DNA of 34,904 nt from the IMG/VR virus record IMGVR_UViG_3300042344_000187, positions 1 through 34,904 of that record. One strand, written 5' to 3'. The translations under genes and the position numbers were made by a program. A model generated the notes under the pieces. It was not told where the DNA came from. It was given only the letters and a program-made list of their open reading frames with translations, and did no database searches. Position 1 is the first letter of the stretch. The number at the start of each line of letters is the position of its first letter. Origin of the DNA: a virus. This document shows positions 20,080-29,497 of this stretch, in pieces.

Positions 20080-20346
20080 ATGGATAAAAGAAAATACAAC
20101 GGAGGACATTCAAACGGAGGAAGGAGGTCAAAGGCAGAAGAACAAAACCTTATAGAAAAACTTTCACCATTAGAAGAGTCAGCACATATGAAATTAGCAG
20201 AGGCAATTGATAGCGGAAAAGATTGGGCTATTAAAATGTTTTTTGAATATATGTACGGAAAGCCTAAGCAACAAACAGACATCACTACAATGGGCGAAAA
20301 GATACAAAACATTATACATTTAGGAAGTGGAATAAAACCTGAGTAG
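20080..20346 (+). CDS. terS: Terminase small subunit candidate
   Basis: An 88-residue protein directly upstream of the large terminase (TAGTG overlap). It has a basic Gly/Arg start (NGGHSNGGRRSKAEEQ), a helical core (LIEKLSPLEESAHMKLAEAI) and KMFFEYMYGKPKQQTDITT. This plan (GGRRxKAEEQ ... LSP-E ... FFEY-YGKPKQ) is typical of proteins found next to terL in Bacteroidota phages and should recognise the packaging start on phage DNA. It is shorter than many TerS proteins; a separate HTH is not obvious. Confidence 0.7.
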   Translation: MDKRKYNGGHSNGGRRSKAEEQNLIEKLSPLEESAHMKLAEAIDSGKDWAIKMFFEYMYGKPKQQTDITTMGEKIQNIIHLGSGIKPE

Positions 20347-21647
20347 TGGAGCTATTAATCAAACAAGAATATGCAACTTATTACCTAAACGATAAAGAAA
20401 CAAACGAGGTTCTTTATGGAGGTGCTGCAGGAGGAGGTAAATCTGCTTATGGTTGTTTATGGTTAATATCAATGTGTCAAACGTATGAAGGTTCACGATG
20501 GTTAATGGGACGTTCTAAACTTAAGACATTAAAAGAAACAACACTAAACACTTTCTTTGAGTTAGCAAGTGAATTAAATATAAGCGATGAGTTTAATTAT
20601 AATGCTCAATCAAATGTTATCTATTTTAAAAATGGTAGCGAAATAATACTAAAAGATTTATTCCTTTATCCTTCAGACCCACATTTTGATAGTTTAGGTT
20701 CTTTGGAGATTACAGGGGCTTTTATAGATGAGTGTAACCAATTATCCTATAAAGCTTGGCAAGTCGTTAAATCAAGGATAAGATATAAATTAACGCAATT
20801 TAATTTAATACCAAAAATGTTAGGTACTTGTAACCCTGCTAAAAATTGGGTGTACAAAGAGTTTTACTCACCATTTAAAAATAATACCTTATTACCTTAT
20901 AGAAGATTCATCCAAGCTTTACCAAAAGACAATCCTTATTTACATCCATCTTATTTACAATCATTATTGCAATTAGATAAAAATAGTAAAGAAAGGTTGT
21001 ACTATGGTAATTGGGAATATGATGACGACCCAAGTACATTGATAAGCCAGGATTCAATTGTAAATTATTTTACACCTACTCACTTAAAAGGTGAAGGTCA
21101 AAAGTATATGACTATTGATATTGCACGTAAAGGAAAGGATAAAACAGTATTTCGTATTTGGCACGGTTGGTTGTGTATAGAATCGTATAGAATAGATAAA
21201 AGTGGTTTGGATGTAGTTGTTCAGAAAGCGAGAGATTTTCAAATTAAACATAGTATACCATTGACTAATATTGTTGCGGATGAGGATGGTGTTGGTGGTG
21301 GTGTTGTCGACTTCTTAAAGTGTAGAGGATTTGTTAATAATTCACAAGCAATAAAGGGAGAAAACTATTCCAATCTAAAAAGTCAATGTTCTATACTTAC
21401 AGCTAAAAAAATTAGTTCAGCAGAAATGGGAGAGCTATGTAATGACAAAACAATAGTTGATATTGTTACAGAAGAAATGGAGCAAATAAAATTAAAGGAC
21501 ATTGATAAAGATGGTAAACTAACAATTATTCCAAAAGAAACAATAAAGGAAATGATTGGAAGATCACCCGATGAATGGGACAGTATAATGATGAGGTATT
21601 ATTTTGAATTACAACCAAAAGGTAATTATTCAATTGGTATACGTTAA
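20346..21647 (+). CDS. terL: Terminase large subunit
   Basis: A 433-residue packaging motor and nuclease, with GTG start at 20346 overlapping the previous stop. ATPase: Walker A GGAAGGGKS (25-33), Walker B GAFIDE (124-129) with the catalytic Glu, and the coupling motif GTCNPAKN (160-167). Nuclease: MTIDIARKGKDKT near 254-266 supplies the first Asp of an RNase-H-like fold, VADEDGVGGGVVD near 310 the second acidic site, and DEWDSIMMRYY near the end a third. It pumps DNA into the prohead and cuts concatemers. Terminal redundancy of the assembly would fit headful packaging, though that is not proven. Confidence 0.92.
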   Translation: MELLIKQEYATYYLNDKETNEVLYGGAAGGGKSAYGCLWLISMCQTYEGSRWLMGRSKLKTLKETTLNTFFELASELNISDEFNYNAQSNVIYFKNGSEIILKDLFLYPSDPHFDSLGSLEITGAFIDECNQLSYKAWQVVKSRIRYKLTQFNLIPKMLGTCNPAKNWVYKEFYSPFKNNTLLPYRRFIQALPKDNPYLHPSYLQSLLQLDKNSKERLYYGNWEYDDDPSTLISQDSIVNYFTPTHLKGEGQKYMTIDIARKGKDKTVFRIWHGWLCIESYRIDKSGLDVVVQKARDFQIKHSIPLTNIVADEDGVGGGVVDFLKCRGFVNNSQAIKGENYSNLKSQCSILTAKKISSAEMGELCNDKTIVDIVTEEMEQIKLKDIDKDGKLTIIPKETIKEMIGRSPDEWDSIMMRYYFELQPKGNYSIGIR

Positions 21648-21669
21648 CAACTAAATAGGTTATTTAATT

Positions 21670-22359
21670 ATGAAGATAGAATTGAATGTTCCTGATAATT
21701 TGAGTGAAATTACACTTAAACAATATCAGAAGTACAACACGATAGCAACAACAAATGAAGACGCTACTTTCATCACTCAAAAGATGATTGAAATATTTTG
21801 TAATGTATCTTTAGCAAATATTGTAAGCATGAAAGCCACAACTATAAATGAGTTGATGGCACACTTTAAGAAGATATTTGAAGAGTCAAGAGCATTCGTT
21901 CAAAGATTTACAATAGAGGGTATAGAGTTTGGTTTCATTCCTAACTTGGAGGAAATAAGTTTTGAGGAGTACGTTGATATAGAAGCAAACATCACAGACG
22001 TAAATAAGTTACACAAAGCTTTATCTATACTTTATAGACCGATTAAAGAACGTAAAAAAGATTTGTATACTATCGAATCAAAGGACAGAGGAAAAGACTT
22101 TACAGAGGTTTTAAAATATACGCCTTTAAATATTGCATTATCAGCACAGGTTTTTTTTTGGACTTTAGGACTCGAATTGTTGAAAGCTATCCCAAACTAT
22201 TTGGAAGCACAGACGAGGGAACTCCAGACTATACAGCAAAGGGACAATTTAGCAAACAATGGGGATGGTATCACTCAATCTATGACTTATCTAACGGAGA
22301 CATTACAAAGTTTGACGAAGTTACAAGGCAAGGACTACACAAGTGCCTTACACTATTGA
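21670..22359 (+). CDS. Tail-assembly-chaperone-like protein (frameshift upstream part)
   Basis: A 229-residue protein, acidic and helical (LNVPDNLSEITLKQYQKYNT, then LEEISFEEYVDIEANI). Residues 161-163 are coded within a run of nine T (22151-22159). There the heptamer T-TTT-TTT (22152-22158), in phase with this frame, would allow ribosomes to slip -1 into the frame that ends at 22427, giving a 252-residue fusion. In phages, paired proteins sharing an N-terminus through a -1 shift are tail assembly chaperones (lambda G and GT). Both ends look natural: the in-frame tail has ANNGDGITQSM and the shifted tail FSKQWGWYHSIY. The place, upstream of tail genes but far before the tape measure, is slightly unusual. 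Confidence 0.65.
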   Translation: MKIELNVPDNLSEITLKQYQKYNTIATTNEDATFITQKMIEIFCNVSLANIVSMKATTINELMAHFKKIFEESRAFVQRFTIEGIEFGFIPNLEEISFEEYVDIEANITDVNKLHKALSILYRPIKERKKDLYTIESKDRGKDFTEVLKYTPLNIALSAQVFFWTLGLELLKAIPNYLEAQTRELQTIQQRDNLANNGDGITQSMTYLTETLQSLTKLQGKDYTSALHY

Positions 22360-22427
22360 CATATAAACACGATTTAAATAAAATAATACAGCAAGAAAAT
22401 GACAGGATATTACACGCTCATAGATAA
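22056..22427 (+). CDS. -1 frame extension (chaperone GT-like), no own start
   Basis: This frame is open from 22056 (after a TAA at 22053) to the stop at 22427, but has no ATG before or near the useful region; only a TTG at 22158. It is most simply reached by a -1 slip at 22152-22158 from the gene at 21670. After the slip it reads LDFRTRIVESYPKLFGSTDE and later FSKQWGWYHSIYDLSNGDIT, a sequence type I have seen as a separate tail-associated protein in Bacteroidota phages. It overlaps the in-frame end of the upstream gene for about 200 nt, so one DNA stretch codes two different proteins. Its end overlaps the next gene by 29 nt. Confidence 0.6.
   Translation, partial: KRFVYYRIKGQRKRLYRGFKIYAFKYCIISTGFFLDFRTRIVESYPKLFGSTDEGTPDYTAKGQFSKQWGWYHSIYDLSNGDITKFDEVTRQGLHKCLTLLTYKHDLNKIIQQENDRILHAHR
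22152..22158 (+). promoter_or_regulatory. Putative -1 ribosomal frameshift site (T-TTT-TTT)
   Basis: Within the nine-T run, seven T from 22152 are in the X-XXY-YYZ phase of the upstream frame. After the slip the next codon is TTG at 22158. No clear stem or pseudoknot was found just downstream by eye. A run of nine T can also cause polymerase slippage. Confidence 0.6.
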
Positions 22428-22857
22428 ACTAAAAACTATTTTAGACCAAGAACCATTTATCAACACGATAACAAAAGGAGGTATTGATCAAGTTGACTTG
22501 CAAAAGGTATCACTTTATCCAATTTGCCACATATCAATTAATAATTCACGAATAGAGGGCAGTACAATTGTTTACAACGTTTCGTTTATATTGATGGATA
22601 TATTAGACCACAACAAAAAACAAAGTTCACACGTGTATTACTCACACGATAACGAGGACGATATAATAAACCAAATGAACGAACAAGCAATTAGAATCTA
22701 CGAACTATTTAGACGTGGTGCATTTCACAATAATGGAATGCAGTTAGTTGATGAAAGCGCAAATATTGAATATTTTTCAGATAGGTTTGTAGATAAGGTT
22801 GCAGGGTGTACTTTGACTTTAGACGTTGCTCTTTACAATAATGGTACAATATGCTAA
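22399..22857 (+). CDS. Tail terminator-like protein
   Basis: A 152-residue protein, YYTLIDKLKTILDQEPFINT, then YPICHISINNSRI, NVSFILMDILDHN, and CTLTLDVALYNNGTIC. The alternation of helix then beta strands resembles the tail terminator and neck proteins of long-tailed phages, and proteins of this kind, ending in VxxxNNMxxC, occur in Bacteroidota phages. It lies with a likely neck or tail-completion protein (22851), so I infer a role in joining head and tail or ending tail growth. Not certain. Confidence 0.55.
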   Translation: MTGYYTLIDKLKTILDQEPFINTITKGGIDQVDLQKVSLYPICHISINNSRIEGSTIVYNVSFILMDILDHNKKQSSHVYYSHDNEDDIINQMNEQAIRIYELFRRGAFHNNGMQLVDESANIEYFSDRFVDKVAGCTLTLDVALYNNGTIC

Positions 22858-23390
22858 AAGATGAAATAATACAAGAATTAGAACGCTTTAAAAAATATGT
22901 ATTAAGCCAATCACGAGCTAACTTAACGAGAGGTGGAAAAAACGTTTCTAAGAAGCTTTATAACTCAATCAAGGGTGAAACATTCGCAAGCAAAAAAGCT
23001 TCGTCTATTGGTTTGTATTTTGAAATGGAAGACCACGGAAGCTACCAAGACCAAGGGGTAAAAGGTAAAACTTCAAGTAACCGCGCTCCAAATTCACCTT
23101 ATAAGTTCGGAACGGGTACAGGGCCCGAAGGAGGTTTAACGCAAGGAATTAAAGCATGGGTAAAAGCAAAGAGAATACAATTTAAATCAAAAGAAGAAGG
23201 AGCTAAAGGAAGATTTTTAAGCTACGACCAAACAGCTCGATTAATTACACGTGCTATATACAACAAAGGGTTAAAACCAAGTTATTTCTTTACAAAGCCA
23301 TTTAACAATGCATTTGAAAGATTACCAAATGATATAGTTGATAGATATGGTTTAGTTATTGATGAATTACTAAAACAACAATTAAAATGA
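22851..23390 (+). CDS. Neck / tail completion protein, HK97 gp10-like
   Basis: A 179-residue basic protein: a helical N-terminus with LYNSIKGETF, SIGLYFEMEDHGSYQDQGVK, a Gly-rich stretch around GTGTGPEGG, GIKAWVKAKRIQFKSKEEG, LITRAIYNKGLKPSYFFTKP. The plan of an N-terminal helix, beta strands with a DxG-turn, and a C-terminal ITRAIyxxGlxxtxFf part matches HK97 gp10-like neck proteins. It should sit at the head-tail junction. Overlaps the previous gene by 7 nt and the next by ATGA. Confidence 0.6.
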   Translation: MLKDEIIQELERFKKYVLSQSRANLTRGGKNVSKKLYNSIKGETFASKKASSIGLYFEMEDHGSYQDQGVKGKTSSNRAPNSPYKFGTGTGPEGGLTQGIKAWVKAKRIQFKSKEEGAKGRFLSYDQTARLITRAIYNKGLKPSYFFTKPFNNAFERLPNDIVDRYGLVIDELLKQQLK

Positions 23391-24475
23391 GTTCTTTTTA
23401 TAAAATATTTACAAGGTCTCCTTATATAGTTTCAATAAATGAAACTTTACAAACAGAGGCAAAGATTGAGATATTTATTTCAAACACAATCGGAACGCTA
23501 CCTGCATCACCTCAATATACTTTAACTAAGCCTATACCGAGCAGTAATTTAACAGAAATTACATTTGATATATCACCTTATTTTAAGGAGTTTATAAATC
23601 ATTCTATTCCTCAAACATTAAGTGCAAATATAGACAGTTTAAATACGAATGAATATGCTTATGGTCTTGTTATTACTTATGCGAATACAGGAAGCGGTTT
23701 AGTTGAGGTAGAACAATTTTATATAATAGCAACAAATGGATATACTTCATTTGAAGATGGTGCTAACCATGACAACGCAATAGCAGGTATATACGCAAAA
23801 GAAGGTACTTACTACTACAACCCAAACAGCTTAACAGCTGAAAGAATAGGACAGATTGGTTTATTTAAAGTTTTTGGTACATCACCCGTTACAAGTGCGG
23901 AATATGTTGATTTATCTGATGGTACTGTAACCACTGTTGATACAAGTACAAATAGTTTAAACCCTTCACAATTTAGATTGATACCAAAAGTTTTAAGCGC
24001 ATATTATTATGTAGGTAATACTTTAACTTTAAAAAATGGGTCTACTGTATTAAGAACATTTACATTTAAACCTATTATCGAATGCAAATATACACCTGTT
24101 AAAGTAGATTATATTGATAAGTTTGGGATGTGGAATTTCCTTTGGTTCTTCAAATCATCAAACGAAAACATTTCTACAACTTCTAAGCAGTACAACCTGA
24201 AGCAATCTTCATGGAATTATGATCCTATATATGGTGTATCTAAAACTTTTAATAAGACAGGACGTAAAACTTTTACATTAAACACTGGATGGATGGAAGA
24301 GGATAGTAACTTTCAAATAGAAGAGTTGATGTTAAGTGAACGAGTTTTAATAGATGGTAAACCTGCGATTTTGAAAACAGATAAAACAGAATTGTTTAAA
24401 CATTTGAACAATAAACAATTTAGTTATCAAATGGAGTTTGAAGTGGCTTACGATTTAATACAGAATGTAAAATGA
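23387..24475 (+). CDS. Virion structural protein, probably tail tip
   Basis: A 362-residue beta-rich protein. The opening FYKIFTRSPYIVSINE and the segments IIECKYTPVKVDYIDKFGMW and NFLWFFKSSNENIS near residues 230-260 characterise it; I have met the latter string in Bacteroidota phage tail proteins. It has no signal peptide or enzyme motif. Placed just ahead of the 800-residue hub protein (ATGA overlap), it is probably part of the distal tail or baseplate. Detailed role unknown. Confidence 0.6.
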   Translation: MSSFYKIFTRSPYIVSINETLQTEAKIEIFISNTIGTLPASPQYTLTKPIPSSNLTEITFDISPYFKEFINHSIPQTLSANIDSLNTNEYAYGLVITYANTGSGLVEVEQFYIIATNGYTSFEDGANHDNAIAGIYAKEGTYYYNPNSLTAERIGQIGLFKVFGTSPVTSAEYVDLSDGTVTTVDTSTNSLNPSQFRLIPKVLSAYYYVGNTLTLKNGSTVLRTFTFKPIIECKYTPVKVDYIDKFGMWNFLWFFKSSNENISTTSKQYNLKQSSWNYDPIYGVSKTFNKTGRKTFTLNTGWMEEDSNFQIEELMLSERVLIDGKPAILKTDKTELFKHLNNKQFSYQMEFEVAYDLIQNVK

Positions 24476-26874
24476 GGCAAGTTGATATTTGGATTGAGAA
24501 TGAAACTCCAGGAGTATATGACAAAATCGAGCTATTCCAAGATGAGGAAATTATCATTAATAGTTCGATACAGAATGTACAAGATATTTCAAAGGTTTTT
24601 ACTGATTTCTCACAAACATTTACCATTCCTGCGAGTGCAGAAAATAATCGAATATTTAAGCATTATTATGAGAATGCTATTGACACTTCAATAAATCCAA
24701 ACTATCGAAGAAACGCATACATTGAAATAGATTTAAGTCCATTTAAAAGTGGAAAAATAGCTATCGAGAAAGCGAATATTGTCAACGATAAAGTAGAAAG
24801 TTATACGATTACATTTTACGGTCTTGTTATATCATTAAAGGATAAGTTTGAAAAGTTTAAGTTGGTGGATTTGGATTACTCGTCTATAAGTGTTTCAAAT
24901 GATGTCGGTACGGTTTCATCTTACATTGATACATTTACAGATAATGATATTGCATTTCCATTAATATCTACTCAAAAAGATGAAAATTGGAATTATGGTT
25001 CAGGTGGAACAAATGATATTAGTACAACTGGAGGAGCTATTAATGTTAATTATTTAAATCCTGCTTTACGTGTAAAAAAGATTCTTGAATTTATACAAGA
25101 TAAATGTGGTGTAACTTTTACAGGTGCATTCTTAAATGATAAAAGATTTACAAAAGCATTTCTATATTATCAAAACTCACTTACAAAAGAAAAAAGAACT
25201 CAAGCAATAGCATTTGATTCATTAACTGTAAACAATTATTCAGACCCTTATAACGGTGAAAGTACAACTGCTTATAATGAATTGTTAAATAATAATAAGG
25301 TAACTACATATTGGATTAATCAAGGAGTACTAACAACTATTAAAGGAAAATTAGAATCTTCATCTTTGAATGAAAAAGTATTTATTGATTTATATGCTAA
25401 TGGTACTTATGAAAGAACTATTGAGGGAGTTACAAATACTGACATCATAATTCTGAATGAACAAGCTTATAAAAGCAAACAAGCGATATATACTTTTAAA
25501 TTTAGAACTGAAAATAGTTTAACAGGCAAAATGAAAATACAAGTTGTTAAACCTTATGTCAGTCAATTTAATGGTGGATTTTTAGTAGGTGGTGTTAAGT
25601 ATATTAAATTAGGTGCAGAAAGTACAACTTATATTTGGTCTAATAAATATGATTTATCTGATTACGCTCCTGATATGAGTGTTGAAGATTTTGTTACATC
25701 TATAATTAAAACATTTAATCTTACAGTACTTCCTAAATCTGAAACTGAATTCGAGTTAATACCTTTAGATGATTTTTATTCAGTTGGTAAAATTTACGAT
25801 ATAACTCCATATGTAGACATAGATGACATTACAATTTCAAGAATACCATTAAGTAAAAAGACAATTTTTAAACACGAAAAAACAAACAATTTACTGAATG
25901 AGGAATATTACAATAATACAAAAGGGATTCGAGAATATGGAGACTATCTAAATATTGATAACAACCTTGAAGAAGGTGAGTTTACAATCGAGAGTAAATT
26001 TGGCGATATTCTAACTGAAAAGATAGCAACTAATATGTATATAGGTTATGCGTTAGATAAAGCCTTACAACCATCTATACAAGCTCCTTTGTTGTTATAT
26101 GTTGATGATACATTGTTTAAAACATTGTTTTTAACTGATGGGTCAATAAATGTACCTACATTAACGTATAGACCATTCATTCAAGAAACAACAATAAACG
26201 GTACAAGGTATTCAATACATTTTTCAAATGAATTAAGCGTTAAGGATAACACTACATTGTACAACAATCTTTTTTCACAATATTACGCATCTTATTTCTT
26301 TGGGCTAACGAATCCAAAAAACAGACTTACAAACGTTACGACTACTTTTCCTTTGTCGCTACTTACTAAAATAAAACTTTATGATCGTTTAATTATACGA
26401 GATAAAAGATACATAATAAACGACATTAAACAAAACTTAACCACGAGTGAAGTTGAGTTGAATCTGTTGCATGATTTTAGACAGCTTATCAATGCAACGT
26501 TACCAAATGCTTTACAAAGTGGTGGTCAAATGTCTTTTATTATGCCTGCGCCTGATGGAGGTAGCGCACAAATGAACTTTGAAATATCATTGGATACAGA
26601 AGATGGAATCGGATACGAAACAGAAAACGATTTATTATTACTAACGGAATATTCTCAAATAGTAAGTGGAGGAAGTCAGTTGGTTACTATCACATACCCA
26701 CCAATTCAAGAAACAACTTATTTGATTGACAGTTCAGGAAATGAATTAATCACAGATAACGAATTAAACATAGTTTCAAATGAAGTCACAGGAAACTATT
26801 TTACAATTGATTTCACGCTATTCTATGAGGATGGAAGCGAATATACACAACCTTATAACGTATTTTACGAATGA
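24472..26874 (+). CDS. Large tail hub / baseplate-like structural protein
   Basis: An 800-residue protein. The N-terminus (VDIWIENETPGVYDKIELFQ, then DFSQTFTIPASAENNRIFKH and SYTITFYGLV) resembles a distal-tail domain found in Bacteroidota phages. The middle is beta-rich with DISTTGG and many Tyr and Asn; around 420-620 are SVEDFVTSIIKTFNLTVLPK and FELIPLDDFYS, comparable to gp27-like hub segments. The C-terminal part contains repeated acidic beta segments (ELITDNELNIVSNE). It likely forms the tail-tip hub to which fibres attach. No peptidase motif is seen. Coupled by ATGA on both sides. Confidence 0.65.
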   Translation: MRQVDIWIENETPGVYDKIELFQDEEIIINSSIQNVQDISKVFTDFSQTFTIPASAENNRIFKHYYENAIDTSINPNYRRNAYIEIDLSPFKSGKIAIEKANIVNDKVESYTITFYGLVISLKDKFEKFKLVDLDYSSISVSNDVGTVSSYIDTFTDNDIAFPLISTQKDENWNYGSGGTNDISTTGGAINVNYLNPALRVKKILEFIQDKCGVTFTGAFLNDKRFTKAFLYYQNSLTKEKRTQAIAFDSLTVNNYSDPYNGESTTAYNELLNNNKVTTYWINQGVLTTIKGKLESSSLNEKVFIDLYANGTYERTIEGVTNTDIIILNEQAYKSKQAIYTFKFRTENSLTGKMKIQVVKPYVSQFNGGFLVGGVKYIKLGAESTTYIWSNKYDLSDYAPDMSVEDFVTSIIKTFNLTVLPKSETEFELIPLDDFYSVGKIYDITPYVDIDDITISRIPLSKKTIFKHEKTNNLLNEEYYNNTKGIREYGDYLNIDNNLEEGEFTIESKFGDILTEKIATNMYIGYALDKALQPSIQAPLLLYVDDTLFKTLFLTDGSINVPTLTYRPFIQETTINGTRYSIHFSNELSVKDNTTLYNNLFSQYYASYFFGLTNPKNRLTNVTTTFPLSLLTKIKLYDRLIIRDKRYIINDIKQNLTTSEVELNLLHDFRQLINATLPNALQSGGQMSFIMPAPDGGSAQMNFEISLDTEDGIGYETENDLLLLTEYSQIVSGGSQLVTITYPPIQETTYLIDSSGNELITDNELNIVSNEVTGNYFTIDFTLFYEDGSEYTQPYNVFYE

Positions 26875-27035
26875 TACTAAACATTTTACAACTATTAAAA
26901 GTTTCTGATTTCTACGGACAATCGGAACTAATCGACATTGCCAAAGGTCGCAATGAGTTAGACTATTCTATTAAGAAGACGTACAAGAGAGAAAAAAGAA
27001 AGTTATTAAGTAAAGCTTATAAGAATGGCAACTAA
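26871..27035 (+). CDS. Small basic protein before tape measure, unknown (54 aa)
   Basis: A 54-codon gene coupled to the hub gene (ATGA) and overlapping the tape measure by 11 nt. It starts MILNILQLLKVSDFYGQSEL and has a basic helix SIKKTYKREKRKLLSKAYKN. A small gene tucked in before the tape measure often codes an assembly chaperone, but no motif decides this. Confidence 0.55.
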   Translation: MILNILQLLKVSDFYGQSELIDIAKGRNELDYSIKKTYKREKRKLLSKAYKNGN

Positions 27036-28917
27036 GAAAGTTATAGAGATTGAGGTTAAGGATAATGTAAATGTTACATCAGACCATTTTGAAGATTTAA
27101 ACAAAGAAATTAAATCTGTAGAAAGTGAAGTAAATAAGCTAAACGATTCAATTAGTAAAGGTAATAGTAAAGCTTCAGAATCTTTTAAACCATTAAAGGC
27201 ACAATACAGAGAAGCTCAAACTTTAGTAGCTGAATTAAGTGCAAAATTTGGGGCTACTTCTGAACAAGCAATACAAGCAGCAAAAAGAGCAGGAGAGTTG
27301 AAAGATGCTATCGGAGACGCTAAGGCTTTAACAGATGCTTTTAACCCTGATGCGAAGTTTAACGCTTTATCTTCATCTATTGGTGGTGTAGTAAGTGGTT
27401 TTAGTGCTTTCCAAGGTGGTTTAGGTTTATTAGGTGTTGAATCTGCAAAAGTTGAAGAGACTTTATTAAAAGTACAGAGCGCAATGGCTTTGTCTCAAGG
27501 ACTTCAAGGATTAGGAGAGGCAAAAGATTCATTGTTACAATTAGGAGCTGTTATAAAAAACCAATTAGTTACAGCATTTAGTACTTTGAGAGGTGCGATT
27601 ATATCTACTGGTATTGGTGCTTTAGTTGTTGCAGTTGGTGTGTTTCTTCCAAAAATATTAGAATGGGCTGATTATACAGGAAGAGCGCAAAGAAAACAAG
27701 AAGATTTAAACAATAGTTTAGAAAGACAGCAAAGAAAAATTAGTGAATCAAGAAAAGAGCTTGAAAAAGATTTAGATTTCAGACTTAGATATGCTAAAGC
27801 ATTAGGGAAATCTGATGAGGAACTTGCTAAAATAAAAGAGGGAAATACTAAAAAAACAAATGCAGCTATTTACAATGAAATTGAAGCAGCTCGAAAAAGA
27901 TTAAAAACATTGCGTGAAGTTGATTTAGGCGTTATGGCTTCATCAAAAGAAGAGTATCAAGAACTTGTAAAAAACAATAGAAAAAAACGTGAAGGAATTG
28001 TTGAAGAAATAAAAGCTTTAAAAGAAGAAATAAAACAAAACGACCAAAATATTTTAATTGATAAACTTGAAAGCAATAAAAAAGAAGTACAACAAGACAG
28101 AACGTTAAAAACTGAAAAGGTTAAAATAAAAAAAGAAGAGCGTGCGGAGTTAGATGCAATTGATACTTTACCATCAAAGAAAATACAACAAGTAATTGAT
28201 AATAGTACAAAAGAATTAGAGTTAAGAGGTAAACTAAATGAAATGATATTGGAACAAACTTTGTCGCCAATAGAATTAGAAAAATTAGCAGTTGAAGAAA
28301 AGTATTTATCCTTACAATCACAAGCTCAAAATAATGCTGAAGTACTTGCAGAAATAGAAATTGCTAAAACAAACGACCTCGCAAAGATTAACGAAAAGTA
28401 CAGAAAAGAACAAGCGCAAAAGGATTTAGAATTACAACTAAATAAAGTACAAATAGCATCAAGTACATTTAGTGCTTTAGGTGCTTTGACAGAAGCGTTT
28501 GCTGGTAAAACAGAGGAAGAACAAAAGAAAGCGTTTGAAGTTAAGAAAGCCTTTGACATAGCACAAGCTGTTTTGGATGGTTATAAATCAGTGATGTCAG
28601 CTTATGCGCATGGTAGTTCAATAGGTGGTCCTATATTAGGGGGTATTGAAGCAGGTGTTGCGGGTGCTTTTGCTATTGCTCAGATTCGTAAAATTGAACA
28701 ATCTACATTTACCCCAAGTACTCCAAGCGTTGGAGGTGGTGGCACAGGCGGACAGCAACAACAAGAAAGAATACAAGCCCCTACATTCAACGTAATTGGA
28801 GAAGCTAACCAAACACAACAAGTAAGTGAAAAACCTGTTAAAGCTTATGTAGTGAGTGGAGAAGTAACAACACAACAATCTTTAGACAGAAATAGATTAC
28901 GCAACGCAACGCTTTAA
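27025..28917 (+). CDS. Tape measure protein
   Basis: A 630-residue, largely helical protein. N-terminal coiled coil (HFEDLNKEIKSVESEVNKLN), Ala/Gly-rich hydrophobic stretch about 120-210 (GGVVSGFSAFQGGLGLLGVE, GAIISTGIGALVVAVGVFLP), a long charged coiled coil about 225-475 (KKRLKTLREV, KKEREGIVEEI-like runs), and a second hydrophobic C-terminal part near 560 (GGPILGGIEAGVAGAFAIAQ). This combination is the signature of tape measure proteins that set tail length and pass DNA through the host membrane. At about 1.5 angstrom per residue the tail would be roughly 95 nm. It sits before the capsid genes, which is unusual. Confidence 0.85.
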   Translation: MATKKVIEIEVKDNVNVTSDHFEDLNKEIKSVESEVNKLNDSISKGNSKASESFKPLKAQYREAQTLVAELSAKFGATSEQAIQAAKRAGELKDAIGDAKALTDAFNPDAKFNALSSSIGGVVSGFSAFQGGLGLLGVESAKVEETLLKVQSAMALSQGLQGLGEAKDSLLQLGAVIKNQLVTAFSTLRGAIISTGIGALVVAVGVFLPKILEWADYTGRAQRKQEDLNNSLERQQRKISESRKELEKDLDFRLRYAKALGKSDEELAKIKEGNTKKTNAAIYNEIEAARKRLKTLREVDLGVMASSKEEYQELVKNNRKKREGIVEEIKALKEEIKQNDQNILIDKLESNKKEVQQDRTLKTEKVKIKKEERAELDAIDTLPSKKIQQVIDNSTKELELRGKLNEMILEQTLSPIELEKLAVEEKYLSLQSQAQNNAEVLAEIEIAKTNDLAKINEKYRKEQAQKDLELQLNKVQIASSTFSALGALTEAFAGKTEEEQKKAFEVKKAFDIAQAVLDGYKSVMSAYAHGSSIGGPILGGIEAGVAGAFAIAQIRKIEQSTFTPSTPSVGGGGTGGQQQQERIQAPTFNVIGEANQTQQVSEKPVKAYVVSGEVTTQQSLDRNRLRNATL

Positions 28918-28932
28918 AATAGTTATTAGGTT

Positions 28933-29496
28933 ATGAAGGAAGTGGAATTAAAAATATCTGATGAGTCAGTTGATGGAGTTTTCGCAATTTCATTAGTTGA
29001 TCGTCCTGCAATTGAAGAGGAGTTTATTTTATTATCAAAAATAGATGTTCAATTCAAAGTTATAGATGAGTTAAAACGTGAAGTTGTTGGTTTGGTTTTA
29101 GTGCCTAACAAAAGAATACTTCGCATGATGAATGGGGAGAAATTTAATATTTATTTCTCTGAAGAAACAATTGCACAAACTCAACTATTATGGATGAAAA
29201 ACAACTACTCTAAAAGTGCAACTTTAGATCATGAAATAAAAACGGATGGAGTTACATTCTTTGAAAGTTGGATAGTAGAGGACGAGAAACAAGACAAATC
29301 TAATCTATACAACCTAAACGCTAAAAAAGGTAGTTGGGTAATAAAGGCAAAGATTGAAAACGATAAGGTGTTAGAGGGTATTAAAGATGGTACTTATAAT
29401 GGTTTTTCAATAGAGGGGAAATTTGATGGATTAAACCAATTGTCAAAAGTTGACGAGGAGTTAGAATTAATTAAGGATTTTTTAAAAAGTATATAA
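28933..29496 (+). CDS. Prohead protease, XkdF-like
   Basis: A 187-residue protease of the XkdF type. FAISLVDRPAIEEEFI (17-32) is the characteristic start, then VVGLVLVPNKRILR, IYFSEETI, LDHEIKTDGVTFFESWIVED (98-117) with the likely catalytic His100, and YNGFSIEGKF (155-164) with the likely catalytic Ser159. It cleaves scaffold and perhaps capsid N-termini during head maturation; the capsid gene lies three genes on. The ATG is preceded by aatagttattaggtt, a leader motif shared with other late genes. Confidence 0.78.
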   Translation: MKEVELKISDESVDGVFAISLVDRPAIEEEFILLSKIDVQFKVIDELKREVVGLVLVPNKRILRMMNGEKFNIYFSEETIAQTQLLWMKNNYSKSATLDHEIKTDGVTFFESWIVEDEKQDKSNLYNLNAKKGSWVIKAKIENDKVLEGIKDGTYNGFSIEGKFDGLNQLSKVDEELELIKDFLKSI

Positions 29497-29497
29497 A

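Noticed and set aside
24482-24694. 70-codon frame in the hub gene
   Set aside because: Lies wholly within the 800-residue gene, starts next to its ATG by chance, and has no domain.
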